Assembly (NCBI GenBank): GCA_027924585.1
Contig: BSBM01000260.1
Location: forward strand, 15,141,001-15,205,000
Direction of reading: 5' to 3'
Source: Larix kaempferi
Lineage: Eukaryota; Streptophyta; Pinopsida; Pinales; Pinaceae
Length of the DNA stretch: 64,000 nt
Shown: piece by piece, positions 1 to 11,745 of the stretch
Layout: each line of letters opens with the position of its first letter
Numbering within the stretch: the first letter of the stretch is position 1
Notes under the pieces: model-generated
What the model was told of the DNA's origin: nothing
The model's database searches: none
The model's input: only the letters and a program-made list of their open reading frames with translations
Made by a program: the position numbers and the translations under genes

Positions 1-2597
1 TGAGACATCTGAGACAGGTAGTTATTGGAGTTCCTCCGGTATAAGAGGAAAAGCATAACCATTGCAAGGGTTGTTCGTTGGGGAAGAACATCAAGAGACC
101 TTTCCCACATAGTGAACACAAGTCTAATGGGACCTTGGACTTGGTGTATTCGGATGTATGCGGATCGATGAGTGTTCATTCTTTCAGTGGTTACAGTGTT
201 TGTGTCACATGCATTGATGACTATTCCAGGAAGACCTGGATCTATTTCCTAAAGGCCAAGTCATAGGTCTTCGAGCGGTTTCAAGCGTTCAAGACTCTTG
301 TGGAGATCCAGACAAGAAGGAGGATTCGGATATTGAGGACTGACAATGGGGGTGAGTACACTGGCAAGGAGTTATTGGAATATTGTTCATGAGAGGGGAT
401 CAAGAAGGAACACATTGTTCCTCACACCCCGTAGGAGAATGGAGCGGCGAAGAGGAAGAACATGACACTGGTGAGTGCAGTCAAGGCCATCCTATTTGAT
501 CGGGGATTGCCACTATTCCTATGGCTAGAGGCATTTCGTACTTCAGTATATGTCTAGAACAGGTGTCGTCACTCAGCTTTGGGGAGGAAGACACCTAAGG
601 AGGTATTCACAGGTACTAGAACGGATGTGAGTCATTTACGCATATTTGGGAGTATCTGCTATTGTCACATTCATGTTGACACTAGGAAGAAACTGGACCC
701 TTTAGGTGAGAAGGGGCTTCTAGTTGGTTACAGTGAAACTTCCAAGGCATACAAAGTTTATGTCTCGACTCGCAAGAGGATCATTGTGAGCAAGGATGTC
801 CAGTTTGATGAGTTCAAAGCCTTAAGAAGATCTATGGACTTACCAACATAGGAGCAACCAGTAGAGGACTCGGGAGTCAAGTTGGAGGAACCACAGGTAT
901 AGGTACAGACACAGGGCACAGGTTCTGGTAGTCAGAGGGAGTCAGGTGGACAGGATCTTCCTATCATTGATGTGGAGGATGAGCAGCAACATGAGGAGGA
1001 TATCCAACAGCCGCAACAGGTAGACACTAGGCCACGACTTAGGTGGTACAGGTCCACAGTTCAGGATTCCAGACAGGTAAGTCTTCCACAGAGCTCCATG
1101 AGGCGAAGCAAACCATCATATAGACTTAGCTATTTGGCACTGATGACGAAGTTGATTAACTTCGAGCCTTCCAGTTTCGAGGAGGCTGCACAACATGATG
1201 TGTGGCAAGAGGCCATGGTTGAGGAGTATGACTCATCATGAAGAACCAGGTATGGGAGGTTGTGCCGAGGCTTGGAGGTAAAAAGGTGGTGGGATCCAGG
1301 TGGATTTACAATGTAAAGCATGCAACATAGTGAAGTGTGGAGAAGTACAAGGCATGCTTCGTGGATAAGGGGTATTCACAGAAGGAAGGCATTGACTATG
1401 AGGAGAGCTTTGCCCTTATCGCCAAATACTCTTCTATTCAGACTATCCTATCATTGACAACAGAGATGGGTTGGCGCGTTCATCAGATGGACGTGAAGAC
1501 TTCCTTCCTCAACGAAGTTATAGAGGAAGAGGTGTATATTGAGCAACCATAGGGGTTTGAGGTGGAGAGCAGGGAGTCACATGTATGCAGGTTGCAAAGA
1601 GCTCTTTATGGGCTCAAGTAGGCACCTCGAGCATGGTACTCAAGCATCGACAACTATCTACGGGATATGGGATTCCAGGGAGTGAGGTAGACCACAATTT
1701 GTACTTCTTGTCAGGTGAGGTACCTCTCATACTGGTGTTGTATGTAGATGATCTCTTTCTTACAGCATATGAGAGGCTGATCGGGGATTGCAAGTCCAAT
1801 CTTGCAGTGGAGTTTGAGATGAAAGACCTTGGGTTGATGCATTACTTCCTAGGTCTGGAGGTTTGGTAGAGAGATGGGTGCTTCTTCATTGGTCATGGGA
1901 AGTATGCAGTGGAGATCTTGAGGAGATTCTGGATGGAGGACTGTAGATCTATGTCCACGCCTCTAGTTACCAACTGAAGGAAGATTGATGCATCAGGGTC
2001 AGGGGAGTTTGATCCTACATTGTATCGTCAGCTTATCAGGTCACTATGTATCTGGTCAGTACTCGACCAAACATTAGCTTTCCAGTTAACTCTTTGAGTT
2101 AGTTCATGGTGAACCCTCGAAGAGTGCATTGGACAGCTGTGAAGCACATACTTCGCTATATCAGAGGCACAGTGGAGTATGGATTGATTTATGAGCGCAG
2201 TGGGAGTATACCGTTAACAGGCTTCACAGATGTTGACTGGGTAGGATGTGTAGAAGACAGGAAGAGCACTTCAGGTTGTTGTTTCAACAGTGGGTTAGGG
2301 GTTGTCTCTTGGTTCAGCAGGAAGCAGAAGTCAGTTGCATTGAGCTCGGTAGAGGCTGAGTACATGGTAGCCAATATGGCAACATGTGAAGGGATGTGGC
2401 TGAGGAAGTTGCTCTCAGGGTTGTTCGAGAGTGAGTTGGAGACTACTATAGTTCACTGTGACAATCAGAGTGGCATTAACCTTTCTGAGAATCCAGTGTT
2501 CCATGACAGGAGCAAGCACATAGACATCCACTATCACTTCCTTAGAGATTGTGTTCAGAGAGGGACCATTCAGTTGGAGTACATTCAGACAGATGAG
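1..2597 (+). pseudogene. Copia retrotransposon pol relic (integrase-RT-RNase H), 5' part outside window
   Basis: This is a decayed Ty1/Copia polyprotein read in several frames. In order I see the pre-integrase zinc region end (HCKGCSLGK, about 58-90), the integrase core with DDYSRKTW (about 219) and TDNGGEY (about 340), an integrase C-terminal part (579-850), then reverse transcriptase (WIYNVKH, HQMDVKTSFLN, ALYGLK, LVLYVDDLF at about 1732-1760) and RNase H (DWVGCVEDRKSTSG, SSVEAEYM, CDNQSG, 2106-2592). In-frame stops and frameshifts break every domain, many of them at CAG or CGA codons, which suggests C-to-T decay. The 5' LTR, gag and protease would lie before base 1. The RNase H end is cut at 2597 by a solo LTR and resumes at 3789. 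It cannot encode a working protein. Confidence 0.93.
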
Positions 2598-3788
2598 TGT
2601 TAGTTTTGTACCTAGGGAAGTGTTCCCCAAGTGACAATAGCCTAATGTCACTTAGAAGGGGAAAAAGTGACCCTCACATTAAAAGCACTTTAATGAGACT
2701 TTATAAAATGAAAGTCACTTTTTGCTAAAGTTAAGTGGGTGAGTAAATATTTATTTAAGTGAATTAAATAAAGTGATATATTTACTCTCATCATATCTTA
2801 GCCCTTGGATTGGATTCATCTCCACCGTCGGATTAGATACCCACTTAGGGTTAGTCAAAAAGCATGAGGGAGGCACATTGAAGCTCACTTTTTGAGTTTG
2901 AGAAAGAGAGAGGTCGAGTGAGAAGGGTTTGGAGACCAGCACGATTTTCGAGGCACCTTCAGCAAGTTGGGCACTGAAATCGAGGCATGCACTTGGCATT
3001 TATTATCAGCACAGATTACTAGACAACAGTTGTCATCTTCAGCACAAAACCCGAGGTGATACTGTACAGCAACATTACCCTTAGCACGCAGTTCGAGGAA
3101 GATTCTGGGCTCAGTTTTCGAGGCAGCTTCACACTTTTCGAGGCATAGATATCGAGACATCAAACCCAGGCACAAATCCCGAGGTAAACTGGCACGCAGT
3201 TCGAGGATATCAGTCTGCACGGTTTTCTAGATGTGACTGGCACAGTTCTGGTCCATACAGCAGTCATTTTAGTCACGGTTTTGAGGTTGACATATGCACT
3301 GAAATCGAGGAACAGTCAGCACAGATTTCAAGGGTGTTTTGCACAAAAATCGAGGAGAGTATAGCACTGAAACGAAGGTCATTATTTGCACAGAAATCGA
3401 GAAGCTTCAGCACGCATTTCTAGGTAGCTGTAGTGCACAGAAATCGAGGCAGTCTGGGGTTGCATTTAATGTGGAGATAAGTTGTATTTTTCTTGTACTG
3501 CTGTTCCATTAATTTTGCTGAAGAAATAATAAATCTCTCTCTCTCTAACTGGTTTTCCCCGTGGGGGTTTTTCCAGGGCTCGATTTTGGCCAAAAATCTC
3601 TGAGTCTATCTTTTCATGTGTGAATGTTGAAATGTATTTTCCAGCCTATTAAGTAGCATTTTACTGTGTGTTTAGTTGTTACAGAAAATTTTATAAGTAA
3701 CCTACAGCCTATGCATAATCGGCTGTAGGTGAAAACCACAAATTGTTAACACAAACTAGCAAACAGTAAAGTGCAGAGAATTTCTACA
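2598..3788 (+). mobile_element. Solo LTR (family A, copy 1) nested in Copia RNase H
   Basis: A 1,191-bp LTR starts TGTTAG and ends TTTCTACA. It is flanked by the direct repeat ATGAG (2593-2597 and 3789-3793), the 5-bp duplication left by integrase. The disrupted RNase H frame continues on the far side. A second copy of the same family lies at 20490-21681. The middle (about 2930-3460) is a degenerate array of a GCAC..A/TTTCGAGG motif, roughly 17 copies about 30 bp apart. It is followed by a CT run and a GGTTTTCCCC/GGGGGTTTTT block typical of the transcribed part of these LTRs. No internal domain or primer site follows, so this is a solo LTR left by LTR-LTR recombination. Confidence 0.93.
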
Positions 3789-3895
3789 ATGAGCGTGTGG
3801 CGGACATATTCACCAAGGCACTTTGCAAACTCAAGTTTGTGAAGTTCAGAGACAAATTGGGGTTTTTACCGAATCCCTTCCTCGTTTTGAGGGAG
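3789..3895 (+). pseudogene. End of Copia pol (RNase H C-terminus), downstream of nested solo LTR
   Basis: After the target duplication ATGAG, the Copia frame resumes with the hallmark end of plant Copia RNase H (VADIFTKAL, then KFVKFRDKLG). This is the exact continuation of the frame broken at 2597. A purine-rich tract (GAGGGAG, about 3889-3895) follows and probably is the polypurine tract before the 3' LTR. Confidence 0.88.
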
Positions 3896-4855
3896 TCTTA
3901 GAAAGTGACAACAAGGAAGGTCTTCTATCATTGCATGTGTCCTTGCATGCTAGAAGACATAAAACAGGAAGCCAGAAATGTATTAATGTAATTTTCCAGA
4001 GTTTAGACTTAGGAAAACTGCATTAAGTGATCTAATTATTAATTGACTTAATGGAGTCACTTTTATAAAGTTCAAGTGAAAATATTAAATAATTTAAGTG
4101 ATCGCTAATCTAATCTTGGCCATTGATCTCGTCGGAGGATCTCATCCATTGATCCATAGTGAGATGTTAGGGTTTTCGCTTGGCCATTGAGTTAAAAGGA
4201 GGATTAATTTGGTGGAGAGGACACACAGACATACAAAGAGATTTCATACTCATAGCTTTCAGACGGAGAGTGAGAAAGAAAAGTTTGCAGAATAATTTTA
4301 TCGAGGAGAAGATAGAGGAACTTTCATTCGGAGGATTGCCAGGGCAACTTTGGCGAGAGAGAGAAGGCCATACGGATTCATAGAGAAAGGGTTGTACAAA
4401 TTTGCAGAGGCCGTACAACAACTCGGTCGTACATCAACCGTAGAGGGGTTCACATGTGTGATGTAGGGCCGTACGGATTCGTCCATACAGTTGACGCATG
4501 GCTATATGGATTCCGTACAATGACGCAAAGGGCCGTACAGCTACGCAAGAGGGTCGTACAGGTTTGTGGGTTGTCTCAGTGAATTTCAGTGGCTCAATTT
4601 TGCTAGGTTGGTTGAAAAATGAATTTTCTGGATTGTACTTGTTCTATATCTTCATAATAGAATTTCTTCTCAGACTGCTGCACCGGTTTTCCCATCTTGG
4701 GTTTTTTTCGGGGGTTTATACCCAAAAAGATTGATGTCTCTATTGATGTGATTGATGTTATATTTCTCTCAGTATTTTATTTTCCGCTGCATTGTGAAGA
4801 AATCCATTTGTGGTTAAAAGTTATATTTGGGTTTAATTAAAAATAAATTGGCATA
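3896..4855 (+). mobile_element. Probable 3' LTR of the first Copia element (family B)
   Basis: It begins directly after the purine tract with TCTTAGAAAGTGAC, which looks like a mutated TGTTAG start. Its layout matches the family A solo LTR: an AAGTGAC-rich left part, a repeat array in the middle, then ACCGGTTTTCCC followed by GGGTTTTTTTCGGGGG (4680-4715). Here the array motif is different: GGCCGTACA/GGTCGTACA, at least seven copies between 4365 and 4565. The right end is approximate because the 5' LTR and its flank are outside the window. The LINE sequence resumes just after it. Confidence 0.65.
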
Positions 4856-4862
4856 CTTCAAC

Positions 4863-7258
4863 TCAAGATTGGATTTCAAGGAAATTTACAAGTGGAGGGT
4901 ATATAAAATTAGAATATATAATAGGATCCAACTTTTTGACATCCTTGATTAACCGGGCACCCTTGGCCAGTAATTGATGGTGTACCTCATCTTTCCAAAG
5001 CACATTAAAAGCTGAAGTAGGACTACTTTCTTGATCAAAAACATGCTTGCACTTGAGTTTCCATAGCACAAACAAAGCAACTATCTGCAAGCAATGCCAC
5101 AAACCAGAGAATGAATTCTTGTACCAAGGAATAGCCATCTCCAAGTAGAGATGCTCTCCAATAAAGTTTTTTTAAGAACAACTCAGGGTTCTGTTCCTCC
5201 ACAAATCTCAACAGTCTCTGGAAAATCTACAGTTTCAAAAGATATGCTTAACTATCTCCGGTCTTTGGCATGTAGGGCATAGATTATTCAAGAGGCCAGA
5301 CTTAGCCAACAGGGCCCTAAATGAAATCCCTTGATAGATCACCAACCAAGCAAACACTTGCAACTTATAGGAAAGCCACATCGACTAGATACTGCGAAAC
5401 CGACGAATCCACTGCACCTCTGGATCTGACAAAACCCATCTCGCGTTGAGTATCGACGAAAGGGAATGACACTGATGAAGAGTTGCGTACACACGGCGAG
5501 AAACATACTGCAACAGAGGGATACCAAAGCTCCACTGCCAATCTCTCCTCAAAGGCCCTGACATACCAATGTTCATTTTGAACAAATTTGACACTGGGAG
5601 ATATGCCTCTAGCTCCTTGATCGCAGGGCAATCCGAGGCCAATAACCCGAACTTCTAAGCAAGTGGTCTCCACGTCTTCGATGAGCGAGCCTCAGAATCC
5701 CAAAGATTGTGGCAATGAAAGATACCCTTCCTACTCAATTGTCTCACCTGGATCTGTGACAACTCAACAATGTAGATCCCTTAGTCCCGCCAACTCCAAA
5801 TTGGGGCAATGTTCCACCCACTACCGTTGAACCAACCCAACCACCGATCTCCATGTCGTCCAAATATTCTTGAAGATAATAGAGTTCCCAACTTGAAATG
5901 GAGAGGGTGAGTAGATGATGTGACATAAGTCAAATCTACCCTGTATCTTGCCTTGATGCTGAGTTGTCAGAATCTGGTGTCGAAAGAGAACCTGCCACAG
6001 TGATGCACCCTCAAGACATCGATCCACCCACCTGGCTGCCAAAATACTACCCTGTGTGGTCACATCAATCAATCCTAATGCCCCCTCATCCTTGTGGATA
6101 GTGCAAACATCCCAAGCAACAAGGGGCAAACGTCTAGCCCCCCCATACTTCGACCAAAGATAAGCTTGCAGAATTTGCTCCAGTCGTCTGGACTGAGCCC
6201 TACTAGGAAACCAGCAGGACATGTAATACACATGAGAGGCCTGAAGAATGTGACCAATTGTTGTCAGCTTCCTTGCGTAAGGAAGATCCTTGTGATGCCA
6301 TACATGCAACTTGCTTTGATGTCTTTGCATGCACCAGTCCCACATAGACATTGGGGATAGGGTTGTATCGAATGGAATACCAAGGTATCTAACAATCACC
6401 CTAGGTTTAATAAAGGACCAAGCCTCAAGAATCCAAGCTGGGGGCAAGTCAACTCCAATCAACCAAGAATCTGTTGTGTGAGGATTGGCAATGGCATCAG
6501 AAGGTTGGAAAAAAGTGTCAAGACAAGATAGGGCCTTGCCACCGATACTAACAGAGAGAAGGGAGTCGTTGACAAAATGGTTATTGACCATTTCTGAACC
6601 ATCTGGGAGAGAAAGCAACCCGAGTAGCCTCCAAGAAGTAACACAAAGCATTTGCTGTCAACACATATAAGTACGGAGCCAAAGGGCATCCCTGCCTGAT
6701 AGAGTGATGCAGAGTGATCCGGGGGGACAAAGCCTTGTTGACAACAAAAAAGGTAGAGGCATTGGACAACAGAGTGTTCACCATGCCAACACATTGGGGG
6801 CCAAACTCGAAACATGTCAACATCTCTACAATGAACGACCAATTTACTCGATCATAAGCTTTGTCAAAATAAAGCTTGAGCATTATGCACTGCTACCCAA
6901 TCTCGTAAGCCCCACTCCATAGCGTCACAAGCCGAGACTATCGTATCTAGAGCGAAACAGCTTGGCCTTTGCTCTTACCCTCAGTGCCAAATCCTTGGCC
7001 ATAATCTTATATGCTACCTAGAGGAGAGTGATGGGATGCCAATCGCCATTGGAATCATGAGCCCCATTCTTAAGGATTAGCTTAATCAACCCCTGACTAA
7101 GTGTCTTTGAGAGGCAACTTGAAGAGAAAACTTTAGTTTCTAGGCAATAGAAGTCCTCGATATAGTCCCACATGGATTTATAAAACTCACAAGGCAGACC
7201 AATCAACCTTGGAGATTTGCCATTTTTCATAGACATGAGAGCTATATCTCTCTTCTCT
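4863..7258 (-). pseudogene. L1-type LINE ORF2 relic: reverse transcriptase to C-terminal zinc domain
   Basis: Read on the minus strand from 7258 down, I see the start of a plant L1 reverse transcriptase (MKNGKSP, LPCEFYKSMWD, LIKLILKNGA), the catalytic region (FDKAYDRVNW, then SIRQGCPLAPYLY at about 6690-6720), the long thumb/connection part (YLGIPFD, ARKLTTIGHILQ) and a zf-RVT-like C-terminal segment (5140-5680, then 4863-5144). Stops and frameshifts are frequent. No poly-A tail is visible at the low-coordinate end, because the Copia element sits there. The 5' end at 7258 is an abrupt switch into LINE sequence of the opposite strand. Confidence 0.88.
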
Positions 7259-7303
7259 TGTCAAACTTTGCTCATTTCTCACACTTGGAGTCAGTTGACT
7301 TTT
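7259..7303 (+). pseudogene. Inverted LINE 5' arm, first piece (before the giant solo LTR)
   Basis: These 45 bases join the LINE on - to the giant solo LTR. If the LTR and one GTGCC copy are ignored, the reading frame here runs into the LINE linker sequence beginning at 11746 (VDFCA, then LVQRVW). It therefore belongs to the same inverted LINE segment. Confidence 0.6.
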
Positions 7304-7308
7304 GTGCC

Positions 7309-10300
7309 TGTTATCACACCATAGTAGCAGGGCTACTATTCTTGTACAGCAGATATCTGCACATTCCAGAGCTTCCTTTATTCCAGAGCATGGCTATATA
7401 TTTTGGATCACTCATGATCAGAGCAGTACATTATTCAGATGTTATGACCTTGTGTCAAGGCTGAGCCTTGAGAGTTCAGATTTGATGACTGATGTGACCA
7501 CTTATCCCATTACAGTTTCAGTTCAGTGCCTAGAGATGTACTTCAGATGTGTTTCAGATATTGCATGATGATGACTATTATGATGATGTTGTATGATCTA
7601 TGGATATGTTCTCACTGACAGTGGATTATTATCTTGTTGATTTAGTCATAATCATAGCATGTGCTTGGTATATTATTCCTGATGTGGCAAACTATTTAAA
7701 ATGAACTGTAAATCTTAAAATGGACAATTGCTTGCACTTTTTAGGTCATTTAACAAAACTTACTGGTATTTTACCTTACATAGACATGGTCTTTCCCCGA
7801 CACCTGTTGTCTGGTAGTGTAGGCTCCATATTCACTTGCCTCCATCCATACATGACCTTCCTGTTTGACTTTAAACCCTGACATGTCTCATTTGACTTTC
7901 TGATACTGAGGACTTCCCCATTTTTCTACCTCTGTGTTTGGATCGCATCCCTGTTTATTCAGTGTCTCGGCTCTGAGTTGGTGACAGAACTTGCCTTTGG
8001 TGAGTTGGATTGTAGGCCTTGGCTCGAACTCCCCCTAGTCACTTGAGATGTTGTTGGCTAAAACTGAAAGCTCATGTTCTATATATGGAAACTAAAAATT
8101 CGCCCATGGAAACAAAAGAAAAAGGGCAAGAGCAATGAAAAGCTAAAATACTCCTCGAAGAGTATAAGAAAGGTCCAAAAAGCAATAGTTCTTAAAAGCT
8201 ATATCTAAACAATTGCTGACCTTGTGAAAATATGAAAAACATGCCCTGGATGCAAGCTGCAACTAGTTGTGCTTCTCAGCACATCTGAAATCCGAAGGGT
8301 TATGTAGGCCAAAAAGGCCATGGAAATAAATTGAATGATCCTAATGAACTTGGATCAACTTGATGTAGACATGATGCCTAAGTTGAATAAGCACTCTCTA
8401 AACAACTTATCCATTTGTGAGGCACAGCCATCCCCCGTGTTCTTTTGTCCAACACAGAGTTTGTAGCTTCCCCCCTTTCCCAGTCCAAAGTATTTTTGAG
8501 TTAAGTTAGACAAGTCAAACCCTTGGCCCAACCTTGCTCCTAGCCTTCATCCTTCACTAGCAGTTTGACCATGTCCGATGGGTGAGTTTGTCATTTGAAC
8601 TATGGTGCAAGTAATTTTATATAACAACGGAATATGTTAATATAATTAATGCCACTGAATGGAATTTGTACTTTGAGCTTAGCTATGGAATGATTAAAGA
8701 AGCATTGTCTTAGTCTACTGATGTGATTTATCCTTGATTATATATATTCTTGGGATCCGTGATGATGTGGACCATGTATGGATGATTATTGATGATGATG
8801 GTCTCACATGTTTGATGATGATATCATATGATGGACATATGATACAGATGATGATTGATCCAGTTCAGCAGGTTATTATCATTACAGATCAGCAGATTAT
8901 ACATTGTCCATATATGGTGGACCCTACAGCTGGCCCATTAGGGCAACCCAGGGTGTATGAGTACTCATTCCTAGTGGATTTGGGTCTTCTGGATCCATTG
9001 AGACACTTATCTTTCAGTTCCGGGCACTTCTGACAGTGATTGATGCAGTTTTACACTTGTTGACCAGATTTGGGGCTGATTTCCCAGCCTGAGCAGCAGG
9101 GGCCCCGAGAGGCCGGTTCACCTAGGGCGCTGATGATGGAGGGGGTGGTCCAGCCACTTGTTATTACCATTTATCCCCCCTCCCGGAGAGCCTGGTGGGC
9201 TCAGATTGACAGCGCTAGCACCCTAGGAGGCAGTTTTGGCACTTTCACAGTTCCCGAGGCAGTTTAAAAATGGGATAAAGTGGTCACTGAGGAAATCGAT
9301 TTGGGCAATTGAGGCAAGGTTTTGGCATTTGGTTTTCACAGAGGTCTTCCAGGGTGATCTCACTATCTTCCAGTCAGTTTTCACCATGTGGGTATCTCCT
9401 GATTGATCACAGGAGGACATTTACTGCTCGACTGTCATGGATTCTGAGGACAGTTTTGGTCATTATCATTATATTGGACATATTTTATTATTTTATTGTG
9501 CCTTGGGGTGAGCTAGCAAGGATTTATACCTCCTAGCCCCACCATGTGCTTATTTTATCATGGCCTAGTCATCATGAGGTGGATTATTGTACTTTATACC
9601 CCTCTTGAGGGATGACGTCACCCTCCATTGTACCACTTAGTGAGGGCGCTATTGTTATGTTGAGTGATCCATGTGATATATTGTTATGGATTCATCCTAG
9701 CCATTGATTGTATGATGAGATCTTATAATCTCAACCACTCATGTGATGTAGTATTGTAGAGTGGTATAGGGTTTTGGTCTTTATTATCCTATATAAGGAG
9801 GAGACCCCCCATTGTAAAGCTCACCTTTGGAGCTCTGGAATATTGGAATAGAAGATTTTTTGTGGAGCACATCTCTCTTGCATTGTGGATTCTCTTGCAT
9901 ATTGAATATAAAGTATCTCTTCTATGTATCATTGTGGATTTTGGTGTTTTTGCTAACCTTTTGACAGGAAAGTCGAATTGGAGAGAGGAGGGCGACTTTT
10001 GGAGGGTTATTGTTGGAGGGATCCACATATTCTCTCTTGGGTTGATCTTGTGACAGGGAGTATCATTATTGTATCTTCGTGACATAGTTGATGCTTTCTA
10101 TTACATCTTTCTACCATTTTCACAATCATCTTGCTTGACTTGTTTCTTTGATCTTGTCTTGTAGGAGGAGGACGATTTGGCTATCTTGGAGAAGGGCGAT
10201 TTGGTTGGAGCACTTGGATCTCACTCTTGAATATAAACATAGGAGAATGCTATCAACTTGCAAGGTGGCCATAAGCGATTGAGGTAAGATCTACAAGGTA

Positions 10301-11740
10301 TGTGCCTCTTTCATCCATTCTATCTCCATTGGTCATAAAACCCTAATTAAATCAAAACCCCTAATTTGGTATTTTTTTAGATCTACTTAGATCCACCCTT
10401 GCATTTGAAAAGATATTAAGAACCCACCTCTATAGGATCCACCCCTAGTTGGATCTATAGTTTGGTGGTGATTGGCTAAAAATTGACACACCTTTCAATG
10501 CAAAAAGCCTTCTTGAACCTAAATCGATTTTCCTAAGAGAAGCTTGTTGGGTAGGATCTAGCACATGGGTAGGTGAGATCCCACTTGAATTGACATCTAG
10601 ACACTTGATAACCTATACCCATATCCTTACTTTGGTGAAAACTACCTTGTGGACATCTCTCCATGTTTTGAGGGGTTGAAACCCCCTTTTGATTTTCTTG
10701 GTACCTTAAAACTTAGATCTACTAAGATCTACCCATTGGATTCACTTGAAACTTTGAAGGAACATAGATCGGGGTACTAACATCCCGGATCTACATTTTG
10801 GTGGCCATTGGACTTGGTTTGGTCCACCAAACCCACTTTTTGCCCCTCCTTGAGAAAGTCGCACCCCCTTGGAGTTTAGAGTTGGACCACTTCTAGGAAG
10901 TGGGTGTTTGAGATTTTCAGAGATTTGGAATGCCCATGCCTTGAAACCTAGGTCTAGACTGTCCTTTTGTCCCGATCTACCTTGGGGATTGCATTCCTTG
11001 TTTTAAGGAATTGTGGTCCACTTTTGGTCATCACCTAAAAACCTAGATCTAGCAAGATCCAACCATTGGATCTCATCCAAACCACTTGACTTGGCTTCTA
11101 GGTGTCCCGATCTACACTTTGACATCCTTCTTGACTCCATTAGCCCATCCAACAAGGCACTAGTCCTTATCCAAGCAAGGCGCACTTCTTGGGATTAGTG
11201 TCAAACCCTAGATCTAACACATGGGTAACCCTAGAACCAACTCTAACTTGTAGATCCAACCTAGATCTAGCCTATAGTACCATCTTCACACTTAGCTTCA
11301 CCTTGTGGGCCCATCTAAAACCATTTCACACTTCCCAAGGCAATAAGACCCACTTGTGTAAACACATGGTACTATACTTAATAATCATACCCCATCAAGT
11401 GGCCTAAACCATATATAGGTTGAAACACTAACTATCCTTGATACCACCTTCAACCATGCCCTAAACATTAGGTCCATTTAGACTTGCATTGGTTTCCGTA
11501 ACTTATCACTCATTCACCCTTTAAAACCTTTGCTTGGGTCCAATCAACTGTGATTGGGGTATAGGGTCTCCCCCTTGGTCTAGTTATACCTTGACCTAAA
11601 GCGAAGAGTGCCTCGGTTGACGTGACTCCCACATTGCATTGGGAACCGTGGCATCTCTTGGGTCACCTCTTTAGTTGCCTAACTCCTCTACCGTCCCGGA
11701 TGGGATACCTTTAGGGGCAACTACAAGTTGTGTGATAACA
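7309..11740 (+). mobile_element. Giant solo LTR, 4,432 bp (family G, copy 1)
   Basis: It begins TGTTATCACAC and ends GTGTGATAACA, a perfect 11-bp inverted terminus with TG/CA ends. It is flanked by the 5-bp direct repeat GTGCC (7304-7308 and 11741-11745). A homologous copy lies inverted at 22276-27336. Matching blocks include 7950-8040, 8930-9010, 9230-9600, 9780-10290 and 11550-11740. A TATA box (CTATATAAGG, 9789-9798) sits about 2.5 kb in, so U3 is very long. The right part (10370-11290) is full of CTAGATCTA-type words. No protein domain is seen. An LTR of this size is known in some plant Gypsy lineages such as Ogre; the family assignment here is inference. Confidence 0.9.
9789..9798 (+). 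promoter_or_regulatory. TATA box of giant LTR
   Basis: CTATATAAGG lies upstream of a conserved stretch shared with the inverted copy. There the same position reads CTATTTAAGG on the minus strand (23561-23570). Conservation in both copies suggests the U3/R promoter. Confidence 0.5.
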
Positions 11741-11745
11741 GTGCC

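Noticed and set aside
2930-3460. Evenly spaced repeats resembling a CRISPR array
   Set aside because: The words are degenerate, spacers vary, the same array is inside a second solo LTR, and the genome is a plant.
7309-11740. Large DNA transposon with TGTTATCACAC terminal inverted repeats
   Set aside because: TG/CA ends and exact 5-bp duplications in both copies, with an internal TATA box and no transposase, fit an LTR better.
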